From Ascarosepion bandense (lineage: Eukaryota; Mollusca; Cephalopoda; Sepiida; Sepiidae): a stretch of DNA of 64,000 bases. The stretch is from the NCBI GenBank assembly GCA_037127315.1, contig JBBBDQ010001294.1, forward strand, positions 2,081,001-2,145,000. Reading direction: 5' to 3'. Each line of letters starts with the position of its first letter. The first letter of the stretch is position 1. Made by a program: the position numbers and the translations under genes. This document shows positions 31,826-42,140 of this stretch, piece by piece. The notes beneath the pieces were generated by a model. That model did not search any database, was not told where the DNA came from, and saw nothing but the letters and a program-made list of their open reading frames with translations.

Positions 31826-32075
31826 ATCCGCAGACAGATCTGTTTCGTTGTATCACAGCTCATCAGTACGGTTAGACTCCGATTGCTTTTAACCCAGGAT
31901 TGAAACCCGACTGAATTGGCGTCAGTCGGCGATTCTAGCTCTAGGCTATGGGCGTTCGGTAGAAGAAGGCAGACTTTTTAGCGTGTATATTGTCATTATA
32001 CCCGCCCAATTGCCAGAGTGCTCTAATTCATTACTGAATAAGCGATGCGTACATGCCAGAGTAGCTACTGTTTTT
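31823..32075 (-). mobile_element. SINE-HH, full-length copy
   Basis: The minus strand gives the full order: head with 'AATGAATTAGAGCACTCTGG', a tRNA-like part with a damaged box A ('CCTAGAGCTAGAATCG') and box B 'GGTTTCAATCC', a linker, the hammerhead core (31873-31826), then (TA)n. At about 253 bp it is the most complete copy. The head hairpin seen at 17309 is decayed here. On its other side lies a (TG)n tract (32076-32116). Confidence 0.8.
31826..31873 (-). ncRNA. Hammerhead ribozyme core in SINE-HH
   Basis: Minus strand: CTGATGAG at 31866-31859, GAAA at 31846-31843, GTC at 31835-31833. Stem I is CCGTA/TGCGG, five pairs including one G-U, followed by a small internal loop and a further GTC/GAC pairing. 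Stem II is GCTGT/ACAAC around GAT, with one mismatch. Stem III is ACA/TGT closed by GATC. Of the three copies this has the best stem I. Confidence 0.78.

Positions 32076-32116
<41 letters not shown>
32076..32116. repeat. (TG)n microsatellite
   Basis: It separates SINE-HH from the broken end of the Ty3/gypsy fragment. Confidence 0.95.
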
Positions 32117-32117
<1 letters not shown>

Positions 32118-32440
32118 CGTCGCCCTAGGGTTAAACTCAATTCTAGCCTTGTTTTTATATAGCCAATCTTCTCCCAAGATCATTTCTGCACACATTCCTG
32201 GTTGTTGGGGAGGGGGGTGATATAAAATCTCTAGAGGCTCTGCTTTCCTCCTACCTTCACCGGAAGATTCACCATAACCATTATTCTTATGGAACCACCA
32301 CCAGCCTGTGTGATTTCTATGTCAGGCCTTCTCATTCTTCCCCGATTCTTCAATTTTCTGTATTCCTCCTCCCTTAATAACGATACTGACGCTCCAGTAC
32401 CTACTATGGCCTTCACCACTGAACCTCCTACCACTACCTC
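32117..32440 (-). pseudogene. Retropepsin-like protease, catalytic site lost
   Basis: 'VGTGASVSLLREEEYRKL' is the retropepsin active-site region, but the catalytic Asp of the usual D-T-G is a Gly. The C-terminal hallmark 'ILGEDWLYKNKARIEF' is also present, separated by a frame change near 32230. A protease of this kind would cut the Gag-Pol polyprotein; this one cannot. Confidence 0.75.
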
Positions 32441-32879
32441 ACGGGAGAGCTCTCTTTCCTATGTCAACAAGAAGAATATCTTCTCCTTCTTTGTTGCAGT
32501 CTTTCTGTCCACCCAGCCATGGGTGCTGGCAAAAGCAGTCCTTCATTAATATCTCTACGAGGACCCCACCTGACTTCTATTCCCATATCGGGGTCTTTTA
32601 TTTCTGTCTTCTTTCCTGTCTTTATATGGGCAGCTTCTCTTCAGGTGCCCTGGTTTCCTACAAAGCCAACACCTTCTTGGACATTTCTTTGCAAAATGAC
32701 CTATCTGCCCGCAGCGTCAACAACATAACTGATTTCTATTCATACGCGCCACCCTGCCTCTTTTTTCTCGGGGTGATCCTTTTTCGTTTTCCTGGTTCAA
32801 CTCTACAGGTTTCATCTTCACTTTTGGCACGGGGGTGGGGGGACTCCCTCTTCAACACACACCATTTGGCCACGTGCCC

Positions 32880-33787
32880 CCTAACTCCGCATTTTTTTTT
32901 GCTTGTGATCCGGGATCAAACCCCACTTTGTGGGACTTTCTGTCACACGGTGGCCTTTATGCTGGCCATATCTACCCGACGTGGGTTTATGAAAACCGTG
33001 TCTTCGAGACCATTCTTTTCCATTAGGGTCCTCAACACATTCCACTTTTTCTTCTTTCTCCCATTTATATGCTACAGGGGGACTCTCTCCGTCATCCTTT
33101 CTATAATCTTTTTCCACTTCGGATTCTTTCCTAGGTCCCTCTTTCTAACTATCTCTTGATCCAAGTCTTGTGTCTCACTATTTGTCACTTTGTTCCACAC
33201 CCCTTGGCTCTCTTTGGCCAGTGCTACCGCCGCTACCAACCCAACGGGACCTTCTTTTAGAACATCGTGTCGGATGCGCTTCCTGTAGTGCTCCGACGTA
33301 CAGGTCTGTCAACTGGACCTGAATTACCGCATTCTCCCTGACCTCTGCAGGGAAGGCCAGAGAGGCTATTCTCTTCGTTCTTTTCCTCAGTTCTTCTACT
33401 CCCTCATCTTTTCCCTGAACAAGTTCTATGAGGCTTCTCATAGCCTCTATGGCTGTTCATTCATTAGCGTATTCTTTCACTAATTTCTCCTTCAGCCTCT
33501 CCCATGTCAGATCAGGGTATTTTTCTAGTAATCGGCCTATAAATTCCAACGGTTCCCCCGTCGCGGTGTGGAACGCCACGTACACCGTCTCTCTTTGCGT
33601 CAGCTCGTAGATCAGCTGACTTTTGTCTAAAGCCGCTAACCTATTTCATACATCTATTGCATCTCCCCCAAAACTTGGCACCCTTAGTTCCCCGAACAGA
33701 CTCCTCAAGTCCTCAGACGGTCTGTGGTGTTCTCTATTGCCCCCTCCGACCCAGCCATTCCCTGTTCCTCCCCGTTGTCAGACATTT
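32880..33787 (-). pseudogene. Gag-like region with frameshift and stops
   Basis: The minus-strand reading begins ATG at 33787 and runs about 27 codons to a stop. The capsid-like part then continues in another frame ('YVAFHTATGEPLEFIG', 'YPDLTWERLKEKLVKEY', 'VQGKDEGVEELRKRTKR', 'ASLAFPAEVRENAV'). It has a stop near 33650 and another near 33470. The last part (33117-32881) is Lys/Glu-rich, where nucleocapsid is expected, but I see no clear zinc knuckle. Assignment to a Ty3/gypsy Gag rests on the neighbouring protease and LTR. Confidence 0.65.
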
Positions 33788-33923
33788 AAACAATACAATT
33801 AGTGATTAATAAGAAATGAGAAGGAAATCGAATTACGAAAAAATGGCAAGCAACAAGAATTTCAAGAAGAAGCCAAAAAGTGCCCTACCTGCTACCTGCT
33901 CTGGGTTGATTTTCGACGAAATC

Positions 33924-33960
<37 letters not shown>

Positions 33961-33993
33961 AGCGTTTTAGCTCGGTGGTTATTCAGAGTCGAT

Positions 33994-34013
33994 CCTGGTC
34001 AAAACGGCACCAG
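33994..34013 (-). promoter_or_regulatory. Candidate primer-binding site
   Basis: Just inside the LTR the minus strand reads 'TGGTGCCGTTTTGACCAGGA'. It begins TGG as expected for a site complementary to a tRNA CCA end. The primer tRNA could not be identified. Confidence 0.55.
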
Positions 34014-34014
34014 A

Positions 34015-34196
34015 TGTGACGTCGTCTTCGGGTTGCTAGTCGTCTGATGGCCTCGATACAGTAGCTGGTCTTCAAGACGTTTATTATAACGGCGCTCCTC
34101 CTTGCCCACACTGTGAATTCTGATCCAAGGAAGGCGCGCCGAAATCTTGCTAGCTGTATCTTTACCACGTCGAACCAGGCCGGACGCGCGCTTACA
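34015..34196 (-). repeat. Long terminal repeat (182 bp), 5' LTR of minus-strand element
   Basis: It is bounded by TGT...ACA on the minus strand (plus: 'TGTGACGTCG' at 34015, 'GCGCTTACA' ending 34196), contains an AATAAA-like 'ATAATAAACG', and is followed by the primer-binding site. No second copy exists in the window, so the limits rest on the terminal bases only. Confidence 0.6.
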
Positions 34197-34429
34197 TTTG
34201 GTTATCAAAAAAAAAAAAAATACGGCATTTTTATAAATAAATAATTTCGATAATGGCTGACTAAATTGAGGAAAAAGTCTTTATATATATATATAAAAAA
34301 TAAAAATAAATAATTAGCAACAGAAGCAGAATATACAGTCGTCGAATTCAATTTTGATAACGGAGCAAAAGTTTGCGTTTAAGAAAAATCAGAGCTTTCA
34401 ATTTTCCAAATTTTAAAAAGTCTTTTCAG

Positions 34430-34710
34430 GGCTTTTACCGAAGTTTAGCAAAAATGGCCGAAATGGGTTGGTGGGTGGCGACGGCGGCAGTAAATTCGCC
34501 TTGTCTCTTTCGCTCGGCAGCTTCTACTGATTTGGCTTGCCGGGGTATCGATTTTTATGCTTGTCCCAAATTCTCTTGGGAGGTGCGGGATGGACCCGAC
34601 GTATCGATGCAAATCACATCTTTGACCAATGAGATTACTTCCACCTCCACATTTCGAGATAGGGGCTTGGTTCAATAAATGAGGTAACAATATCGCTTCT
34701 GACGTAATTT
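34430..34710. other. GC-richer segment, unassigned
   Basis: Both strands have open frames (plus 34373-34678; minus 34690-34445). Motifs include a CCAAT-like 'GACCAATGAG' and a CRE-like 'TGACGTAA' at about 34700. It could be a regulatory fragment or part of another repeat; neither protein shows a domain I know. Confidence 0.3.
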
Positions 34711-35880
34711 CTGTTCATCTTTTTCTTCTTGATTCAACTGATTATGTTATCAAATTCAGCCTTTAGTTTGGAAACTTTAATGCCAGTGAGATTTATAATT
34801 CGTTTTTATTCTCATAATTAAAACTTTAATCTTTTTAACCTCATCAAAAATTTTTGACAATCTTGTTCTGGCTATCGCTATTTTTCACTTTCACCGGCCG
34901 AAAACCCCAAAGCTTCTGATCAACTTTTGAATAAATAATGCAAAAATATCTCTTCAATTTCCAACGAGTTTTTCTGTTTTTCAGATTTTACAAGTTTTTG
35001 CAACAAATCAGATTTCATAAGTTTTTGCAACAAATCTTCTGTTAGCTTGACTCACTAGTTGCTTTCACCAACCCAACGCCACCCAAAGTCTCATCAGGTA
35101 GTTATTAATGATGGTAATTATTATTAACTAATAATGATGATGAGACATTGTTATTGACTACCAGATGAGACATTGTTCTTTCAGTATCGAAACAAAATAT
35201 ACAATTTTGTAGTAGTTTGTACATGTATATATTATTGTACTTTAGTACAGTAATATATATATAGTGTGTGTGTGTGTGTGTATATATGGGTGTGTGTTCA
35301 GCAATATATATATATATATGAGTTGTAAGTATTAATCGTGCATATTAAACATAAAGGGAGATTACTTTTTTGTAATACAAATTCATGATTTATATCATAA
35401 AATTAAAATAAAAGATAATTATTAATTACGAATTATAAATTATTAATTATTAACCAGTTTTAGTTAATCTGGATCAACGTATTAAGTAGATAATCATTTT
35501 TATGCCTACATGTAACCAGCAATTCATTTCTTTTGTTTAATAAGCTAGGGTTATTTAAGTGTTTAAGAGAACTAATTTCTCAGCAAGAAAATTACATCCA
35601 TTTCCTTTCCCGTTGTAAGTTTAGCTTTATTTATGATATCTCAGTTGATAACAAAACAAATACTTATGTGCTTATGAAAGTATTTCTGAATGGAATTTAG
35701 GAATATAAATATAATGTTACGCTGGTGTTTCTGTTTATTTTTACCTTACTTATTTTCTTTTCTAAATACTCTAAATTTACTTTATGGTTGTTTAGTTTAA
35801 AAGCTTTTATATGTTTAATTATTTCTTATTATCACATATTTCTTTATGGCTAGAGTTGTAATTAATCTTACTTGGACTGA
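34711..35880. other. AT-rich, with a Penelope-associated block at 35100-35230
   Basis: 'GATGAGACATTGTTCTTTCA', 'GTATCGAAACAAAATATACA' and 'ATTTTGTAGTAGTTTGTACA' match the inverted repeat at 40235-40400. Otherwise nothing is recognised. A compound (TG)n(TA)n tract lies at 35255-35318. Confidence 0.5.
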
Positions 35881-35884
35881 TTTA

Positions 35885-36715
35885 TGCAAACTATCTAGAA
35901 TTTTATGATAACTGTTTGATTCTTTACTGATGTATCTATGGTGATATAGATCTTTGGTGTATGGCTTTTAATACTTAGTATTCAAGTTGAAGCTTAATCT
36001 ATTTTGTATTGGTGTTAGCAATAATATTTAATCGTGACCATTGAAACTTTTATAAGATCTTTTTTCAGCCAGTCTTTATTTCGTGAACTTGTTTTAAGGG
36101 AGATAATTCCACTTTCATCTCTGTAAATTCCGGTGTCATTAATATCGAAAATAAATCTTTATTTCTACAACAAGAAGATTGTTTTTTGCCTGCTTTATGA
36201 TATTTATTTTGCGATTGCTAATAATGCAGTAATTTCTTGCGAAATTTAGAGGATACATTAGCAAATTCTTGGTGATGAACAAGTAAAAGTCACAAATATC
36301 AAATTTGATGAATGTAAATTCATTCTTTCTTTTTATATTGGTAAACCATTCTATGGATTTTGCTGTTGTATGCCACTGGTTAATTTCTAGAGCGTCCTTT
36401 GTGTACGCCCTTTCAAGGATGTTTTTGCTAGTTTTACTGATATTATTTTGAGTTGGGTTGAGTAATCGGTATTGAGGTTTGCTTAGGAAATTTTCTCTAT
36501 GATCTTTAACTGTGATGAATGCATGTTGTTTGTGGAATTTGAAGATTCTATCATCAATTTTTAGATCACCGGCTATTTTCATAGCTACAGTATTGATGCT
36601 ATTTTTCTGCTGACTAAGAAAATAATCCCTGAGGAGTGGAGACAACACAATAATGCCTTCACGAAAATTTGAAGACGGCATAACTCTACTCAGTTAAGTG
36701 ACAAACTTCTCCAGA
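35885..36715 (-). pseudogene. Penelope-like element reverse transcriptase, partial
   Basis: The minus-strand frame 36681-36139 carries 'HAFITVKDHRENFLSKPQY', 'RLLNPTQNNISKTSKNILE' and 'FIKFDICDFYLFI' (RT motif A, Asp present). In another frame just downstream 'GIYRDESG' takes the place of motif C; the usual YRDD has become YRDE. 'LNTKYYKPY'-like sequence follows with stops. The copy begins at a (TA)n tract (36721-36748). No GIY-YIG domain follows. Family placement (Penelope-like) is by motif recognition. Confidence 0.75.
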
Positions 36716-36900
36716 CTAATCATATATATATATATATATATATATATAATGTTAAGTTATGATAATTTCAGTAGTTTTACTGATAAAATATATTTTGGCA
36801 GGGTTTTTTTTATCGTTAAGTGATGGATATCAGGACGGAGGTATAGCGTTGATAGTTTTAGTTCAAATAATTTATCGCTTTAACTGAGCAGGTTAATGCT

Positions 36901-37020
36901 GACTTCGAAGTTTGGTGAAGACACCGTTACGATGGCCCATTAATCGGGGCTGGGTTTCTTACTGTTGAATCCTGTTTTTTTTTTTTCTATTTTAACGGTC
37001 TTCTCACGAAACTTCGAAGC
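36901..37020. repeat. Small inverted-repeat unit
   Basis: 'GACTTCGAAGTTTGGTGAAG' (36901) and 'CTCACGAAACTTCGAAGC' (ending 37021) are imperfect reverse complements of about 27 bp with about 65 bp between. It may be a tiny MITE or part of a longer repeat. Confidence 0.45.
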
Positions 37021-37570
37021 TTAGATGTGGACAGATTCCGAAAGTATGTTCTTGCGAGACAAGCGGGCTAACCATTGCACCATGTCGAGGTGTCACGTTT
37101 TATTATGCGTAGCTTAGATGTGGCACAAGGCGGAAAGTGTAGACACCCAGTGAGATTCGAACTCCGTCGTAATTGTTCTATCTAGACGTAATTGTTCTAG
37201 CTTGCTAACCATTACACCATGTCGATGTTCCCCGATTTACTAGGTGTATGTGAAACAAGGTCGAATGTTGTAATCAATCAGAATCGAAATCCCTACTCAT
37301 TACTCAATCGTAATTGTTTTAGTGAGCCCATCTTGCTAACCATTAAACTAAGTTGAGGTACCCCGATTTGACACGAATGTAATGTCGAGTGTATGCAGTG
37401 CCCAGTGAAGATTGAACTTACTCCTTCGTCACAATTCATACTAGCAAGACTTGCTTGTTAATCATTACTCCACGTTGAAGTGACCATAATGAATTTCTAA
37501 GAGTAGCTGAAATGTGGTACAAGGCCGAATGTGTGGGGCGCACAGTGAGGATCAAACTCACCCTGAGAAG
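37010..37570 (-). mobile_element. Tandem array of five SINE-B units
   Basis: Five head-to-tail units lie near 37018-37092, 37111-37215, 37237-37362, 37372-37480 and 37495-37566. A tail-only piece lies at 37670-37710. Each unit shows parts of 'AGATGTGGCACAAGGC', 'CCAGTGAGGATCGAACT' and 'CTAACCATTACACCATGTCG'. Units differ by many substitutions, so the array is old. Box B is kept best in units 2 and 4. Confidence 0.8.
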
Positions 37571-38084
37571 CTACAGCAATTAACGCATATTAAAGAATCT
37601 AAAGCAGTGGAGAACTGTTTCTGGTTATGTCCTGAAGTGACATGGAATTTTAAAAATAGAGATTTTCTAAGCTTAGGTATGGCACAAGGCCGAAAGTATG
37701 GGATTTTAGAAATGTAGTGCATTATGTTGTTGGCTTATTTTTTTTTTTTACAAAAGACTATTAGCATAAAACGAATAATATGCAACGCTAGTTGGAACAA
37801 ACTTTCTGATTATAACACCACGTACAAATGCCCACGTACGCGTATGTGTGAGTACACCTGGATTTAGACATACCTGTACGTATATTTGCTAAACTTAGTA
37901 CAGCATGAGGTAAAGATGAGGAAAAAGATTGTAGAAAGATTCTGCTGCGTTTAATCGTTCAAATAGAAAGAGACAGTTGGCTTTGAAAATTCGCTATTTT
38001 TCCTATTTTTAACATAGTCACTGATAAGAAATAGTGATCTCAGCTGACAGGCAGGCAACTGATCTGATTTGAATGTCGTTGTTT

Positions 38085-38780
38085 AAGTGTTTATACTTAA
38101 AAAGAATATTAATGAACGATCAACAAAAATATCCAATGAAGACATTTCTTCAGATCAGAAAGATTTGCAAGAACAATACTTAAAGAATACTTGAATAACT
38201 AATTATCAAAGCCATCAATAAAACAATTGTTTATTTATGTACATAGACGCACACACACATGAATGCATTCAGACATATCTGTCTGTATTTCTGAAATGAG
38301 GTATCGTTACTATTTACACTATTTTATGTTATTTAGGGTTGAGAGGTGTAATTCATATAAATAATAAATAGAAATTGTAATAAAACTGAAGTCTTTTTCG
38401 CTAATGTGGAATGTTTATTGAAATAAAAAATGTATCAATGAATACCGTCGAATGGTTTGTTTTGGGTTCACGATCGCTAGAAATGGTGGCTAATTGTTCT
38501 TCATCACATAACAGAAGTCTACTATTAGAAGAGACATTAGTAAAGGGATTCGGGATCCAATCATCCTTTCGCGGCTCACTTAAAAGGATCGAGCGGCATA
38601 CTAGTGTCTCGTGGTACGATTAAGAATCATTGTCTTGGCTGTTTACTTACCGCCATAATTGTAATATGCGGACGGCTAAGTGCCCCTAGGCAAAATACAC
38701 CGTCGATTTATTTACTTAAAAATAGGTCCTTCCTATTTCAATGCCTGCTACTTGTTCACTGTTTATATTAATAACAATCT
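38085..38780 (+). repeat. Repeat E, copy 1
   Basis: In order: 'AAAAGAATATTAATGAACGA', 'ACTATTTTATGTTATTTAGG', 'CGGCATACTAGTGTCTCG' (hAT-like end), 'GTAATATGCGGACGG' and 'TCGATTTATTTACTTAAAAA'. The same blocks occur at 54.4-55.2 and 55.7-56.3 kb in a partly rotated order. Confidence 0.7.
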
Positions 38781-38869
38781 TTCAAGGTCCCAACAGTTTA
38801 TAATTAACAAACATTCGTATTGGATCGCAGAAAGCACAGTAAATAACATTTTTTCTATTTATTTATTCG

Positions 38870-39290
38870 GGCAACGAGACTGGTAACAAGGTCTCACCCT
38901 CTTACAGATAAATCAAACAAATGCAGCCGACAATTCTACTTCATCAGATTCTTTTCTCGTACTTCCCGCCTGTGGAACTCCCTTCCATATACTAGCTTTC
39001 CTGACGGCTACAACGTCCAGGAATTTAAATGCAATATCAATTGATCCACTTGACCCCAGTCCTTTCTACATCACCCCATGTATCTTGTTCTTTTTCCTTT
39101 CTCTCTACCTTCACAAAAGTTTTTACACCTGTGTTCCCACCTTTCTCTTGCCCTTTCTCTGACACCCCCTATATCTGGTTCGTCTTTCTCTTCACTCTCC
39201 TCCTGCCTAAACTTTTACTATCTTATGTAGCCCCCTGCGCATCAGTGACGGTACCGCCTTGCTTGGGGTGAAACGATTAAAAAAAATAAG
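38870..39290 (+). mobile_element. LINE-J 3' fragment
   Basis: 'GCAACGAGACTGGTAACAAG', 'CTTCCCGCCTGTGGAACTCC' and the end block 'CCCCCTGCGCATCAGTGACG', 'CTTGGGGTGAAACGATT' plus a poly(A). It joins repeat E without a visible gap. Confidence 0.85.
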
Positions 39291-39304
39291 CTACTTACAC
39301 TGTT

Positions 39305-39510
39305 TGTATGTGCATGTTGGTGCAGGGGATCCGAGAAATCGGAGAACCGAGTTCGAATTTGAGTCGAATTCATTGCATTCACTTATGCGCAAATATCATT
39401 GGAAAAGGAATAAATTCGTCTCTTCTCTCTCCAGCTATGGGTTACATAGCAGGACAGATAGGGTTCTATAACTTTGGTTGTCAATTAGTCTACTGTAGAA
39501 AGTAATGGCC
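39305..39510 (+). mobile_element. SINE-A, plus strand, 3' shortened
   Basis: It has the tRNA-like head ('GAACCGAGTTCGAATTTGAG' = box B) and body to 'GTCTACTGTAGAAAGTAATG'. It then meets a SINE-A on the other strand. Confidence 0.8.
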
Positions 39511-39815
39511 ACGTCAGTCAGTTAAGTGCCATACGTGATACACCCTTGGGCGCTCATGTCTCGAAACATGACTGGGCAGAAGATTATCCCGCAGTAGGTT
39601 GCCATTGCTTTCTGCGGTAGTCTGGTTGCTGACCAAGGCTATAGAACCCAATCTGTCCTGTTATTTAACCCATAACTGGAAGGAATAGACGGATTAATAC
39701 CTTTCCAAAGGGTATTTGCGCGTAAGTGAATGCAATGAATTCAGCTGGAATTCGAACTCGGCTCCCCGATTTCTCGTTCCGAGCCGATATCCAATGCACC
39801 ACAAAACTGCAGGGA
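39511..39815 (-). mobile_element. SINE-A, minus strand, full length
   Basis: A clean copy running from the 3' end (plus 'CAGTCAGTTAAGTGCCATAC') to the head (plus 'GGAATTCGAACTCGGCTC', 'CGATATCCAATGCACCAC'). With the preceding plus-strand copy it forms a tail-to-tail inverted pair with almost no spacer. Confidence 0.85.
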
Positions 39816-40137
39816 AATCTTTTGCCCAGTCAGTCATGTGGATGCTGCTATTATATTTGTATTATCAACGAGTATGTGACAGAGTATGTGACAGAGTATG
39901 TGACAGAGCTCACTGTGTTTGGAATATAAAATATTCATATGACTCTCCATACATACACAAAACAATCGATATTTTCAGTTAAAATTAAATAAAATTAATC
40001 CTTGATAAACGCTTGGATAAATAAAACATAATTTTTATATAATTTATGTTCTGAAATGAAAAAAAAAAGATCACATGAAAAATTATATAAAAAATGAATC
40101 ATAGCACCTTGTCTGTAATTTTAACAAAACTTGACTT

Positions 40138-40138
<1 letters not shown>

Positions 40139-40184
<46 letters not shown>
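40139..40184. repeat. (CA)n microsatellite
   Basis: About 23 CA units followed by a short TA run. Confidence 0.95.
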
Positions 40185-40188
<4 letters not shown>

Positions 40189-40234
40189 TGTATATATATA
40201 TAATATATGAATTTATATATTAGAAATTATACCT

Positions 40235-40400
40235 TAAAACAGGTACAAACTACAATCTACTACAAATTTGTACATTTTGTTTCGACATTAAAACAACAAT
40301 GTCTCATCCGGTAGTTAATAATGATGAGATATTGTTCTTTTAATGTCGAAACAAAATGTACAATTTTGTAGTAGATTGTAGTTTGTACCTGTTCTAAAGT
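40235..40400. repeat. Inverted repeat beside the Penelope-like piece
   Basis: The left arm 'GGTACAAACTACAATCTACT' (40241) and right arm 'AGTAGATTGTAGTTTGTACC' (ending 40389) are reverse complements. The pairing extends through 'TACATTTTGTTTCGACATTA' and its complement, giving arms near 65-70 bp around a spacer holding 'CTCATCCGGTAGTTAATAAT'. It may be the terminal structure of the Penelope-like copy that follows. Confidence 0.8.
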
Positions 40401-40451
40401 ATTAACTGATAATAAATATTCATTGCTCTGTTTTTATATTGAGCATTGTTT

Positions 40452-40735
40452 TAAATTAATTTTTTGATAGTCATTTACAAAGCAAAAGTACATGACTTAA
40501 ATGGTCAAAACAAAATATATTTGGGATCAACCAAAGACACTTTTAAGATCAAGTGGTTCAATCACAAGTCTACATTTAAAATAGAAAACATAAAAGATTG
40601 TACAAAACTGGCAAGCCACATGTGGAAACTGAAATTAAAATATGGAAAAAACCCAGATATAACGTGGAGTATAGCGAAAACAGCCAAGCCTTACAACGGT
40701 GGCAAAATATGTAGACTGTGACAGGAAGAAAAGTT
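40452..40735 (+). pseudogene. Penelope-like GIY-YIG endonuclease fragment
   Basis: Frame 40464-40721: 'IVIYKAKVHD' and 'KIYLGSTKDTFKIKW' stand for the GIY and YIG halves, and 'ASHMWKLKLKYGKNPDITWS' matches the body seen in the fuller copy at 41.7-42.1 kb. The helix Arg expected after 'FK' is Lys here. This domain nicks DNA during target-primed integration. The RT part is absent, so only the 3' end of an element was inserted. Confidence 0.7.
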
Positions 40736-41039
40736 AGCGATTATGCTATTCCCAAACAAAAATTAATTATTGAATGAAAGAACAGAAATTATGACTAAGT
40801 GTAACCATATCATAAAATACCTATTAGGTTCATACAACCATGGATGAAAACGTTATAATTTCTTGTAATTTTAAACGTTGCGCGTTCAAAAATTCCCCAT
40901 TACGTGAGCGTTCAAAAAATCACCGTTATGTGTGCGTTCTTTAAAAAAAAAGGTAGACGATAAAAGTAGTTATAGCAAATCGCCTGAAGACACCACATAG
41001 TAGAAACCTAGGTCACGTAATAACTCGTTTACAAATGAA

Positions 41040-41093
<54 letters not shown>
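41040..41093. repeat. (TA)n microsatellite
   Basis: It directly precedes the next Penelope-like piece. Confidence 0.95.
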
Positions 41094-41095
<2 letters not shown>

Positions 41096-42140
41096 CGAAT
41101 AGAATCCATAAAAAGATCATTAGAGCCCTAAGTTTTCTTGGTTTTAAGGTTGAAGTTTCTTCCAATCTTAAAATAGTTAACTACTTAGATATTACCCTTC
41201 ACCTAAATGATGACTCCCACCAGCCTTATCTCAAGGAAAATAGTTTACCCTCTTACATTAATATCTCATCTAATCACCCAAAAACTATTTTAAAACAGAT
41301 ACCCAATATCGTAAATACTAGAATTAACCGTTTATCATCAATGAAAATAAAGAAATTTACAACAAGGCCCTTCAGAAGAGCGGATACAATAATAGATTAA
41401 CGTATGTAAAACCAACTATTAAACCTGAATCATCTAATACCAAACATAAAAATAAAAATAAATGTAGAAAAAGGAAGCTAATATGGTTTAATCCTCCATA
41501 CTGTAGACTAACTAATATTAATATTATAGGAAAAAATGTTCTCAAGCTAATAAATAAACATTTCAATAGCAACAATCCTCTACATAAAACCTTTAATAGG
41601 AACACATTACAAATTAGCTTTTCCTGTACCCTCAATATGAACGATATTATTAATTCACATAATAATCAGATTCTAAAGAATTTATATAATACCGATTCAA
41701 AGTCTGGAATTTATAATGATTGTAATTGTATCTGCCCGGTGGAAGGCAAGTGTAAATCCACCCAGGTAATCTACGAAGCTAAAATCTCACCAACCAACAA
41801 TAGAACAAATTACCAGGTTTATATTGGTATATCCACGGGCGATTTTAAGCAACGTTATTAGAATCATAGGTATTCCTTTTCCAACCCAAATCAGAAATAT
41901 CAAACAGCTCTTTCACGAAGATTTTGGAAAATTAAGAAAGAAGTGCTAAATCTCAAAGTTAGTTGGAAACTGATAGGCTCAGCCTGTAATTCTAGAAATT
42001 TTCACGATAAGTGTAGTCTATGTTTAGAGGAAAAAATACAAATATTAAAGTACCCAAATCAGCATCTACTTTTAAATTTACGGAAAGAATTCATTAGCAA
42101 ATTCCGCCATAAGTCGAAATTTGTGAATTTTAAATCTTAA
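41094..42140 (+). pseudogene. Penelope-like element: RT C-terminus plus GIY-YIG
   Basis: In order: 'LGFKVEVSSNLKIVNYLDI' and 'YINISSNHPKTILKQIPN' (end of RT), 'WFNPPYCRLTNINIIGK' and 'NRNTLQISFSCTLNM' (linker), a Cys-rich 'CNCICPVEGKCK', the GIY-YIG half 'VIYEAKISPTN' and 'VYIGISTGDFKQRY' (Arg present), then 'NLKVSWKLIGSA' and 'KCSLCLEEKIQILK'. A stop interrupts right after 'KQRY' (41859-41861), and frames change near 41400 and 41940. It is truncated on the 5' side at a (TA)n tract. Fairly complete 3' half; inactive as read. Confidence 0.8.

Larger units (their letters stand above)
32117..34196 (-). mobile_element. Ty3/gypsy-like LTR retrotransposon, 5' part
   Basis: Minus-strand order: LTR (34196-34015), candidate primer-binding site, leader, gag-like region (about 33787-32880), retropepsin-like protease (about 32440-32117). 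The element stops at a (TG)n tract after the protease, so RT, RNase H and integrase are missing here. Decayed throughout. Confidence 0.75.

Noticed and set aside
32461..33159. Long plus-strand open frame of 232 codons
   Set aside because: It is the antisense shadow of the gag-protease region read on the minus strand, whose protein motifs are recognisable; the plus-strand protein shows none.
34373..34690. Overlapping open frames on both strands in a GC-richer segment
   Set aside because: Not called a gene: no domain, no splice sites I trust; listed only as an unassigned segment.
39870..39908. Three short direct repeats 'GTGACAGAGTAT', CRISPR-like at first glance
   Set aside because: It is a plain 11-bp tandem repeat without spacers in eukaryotic DNA.
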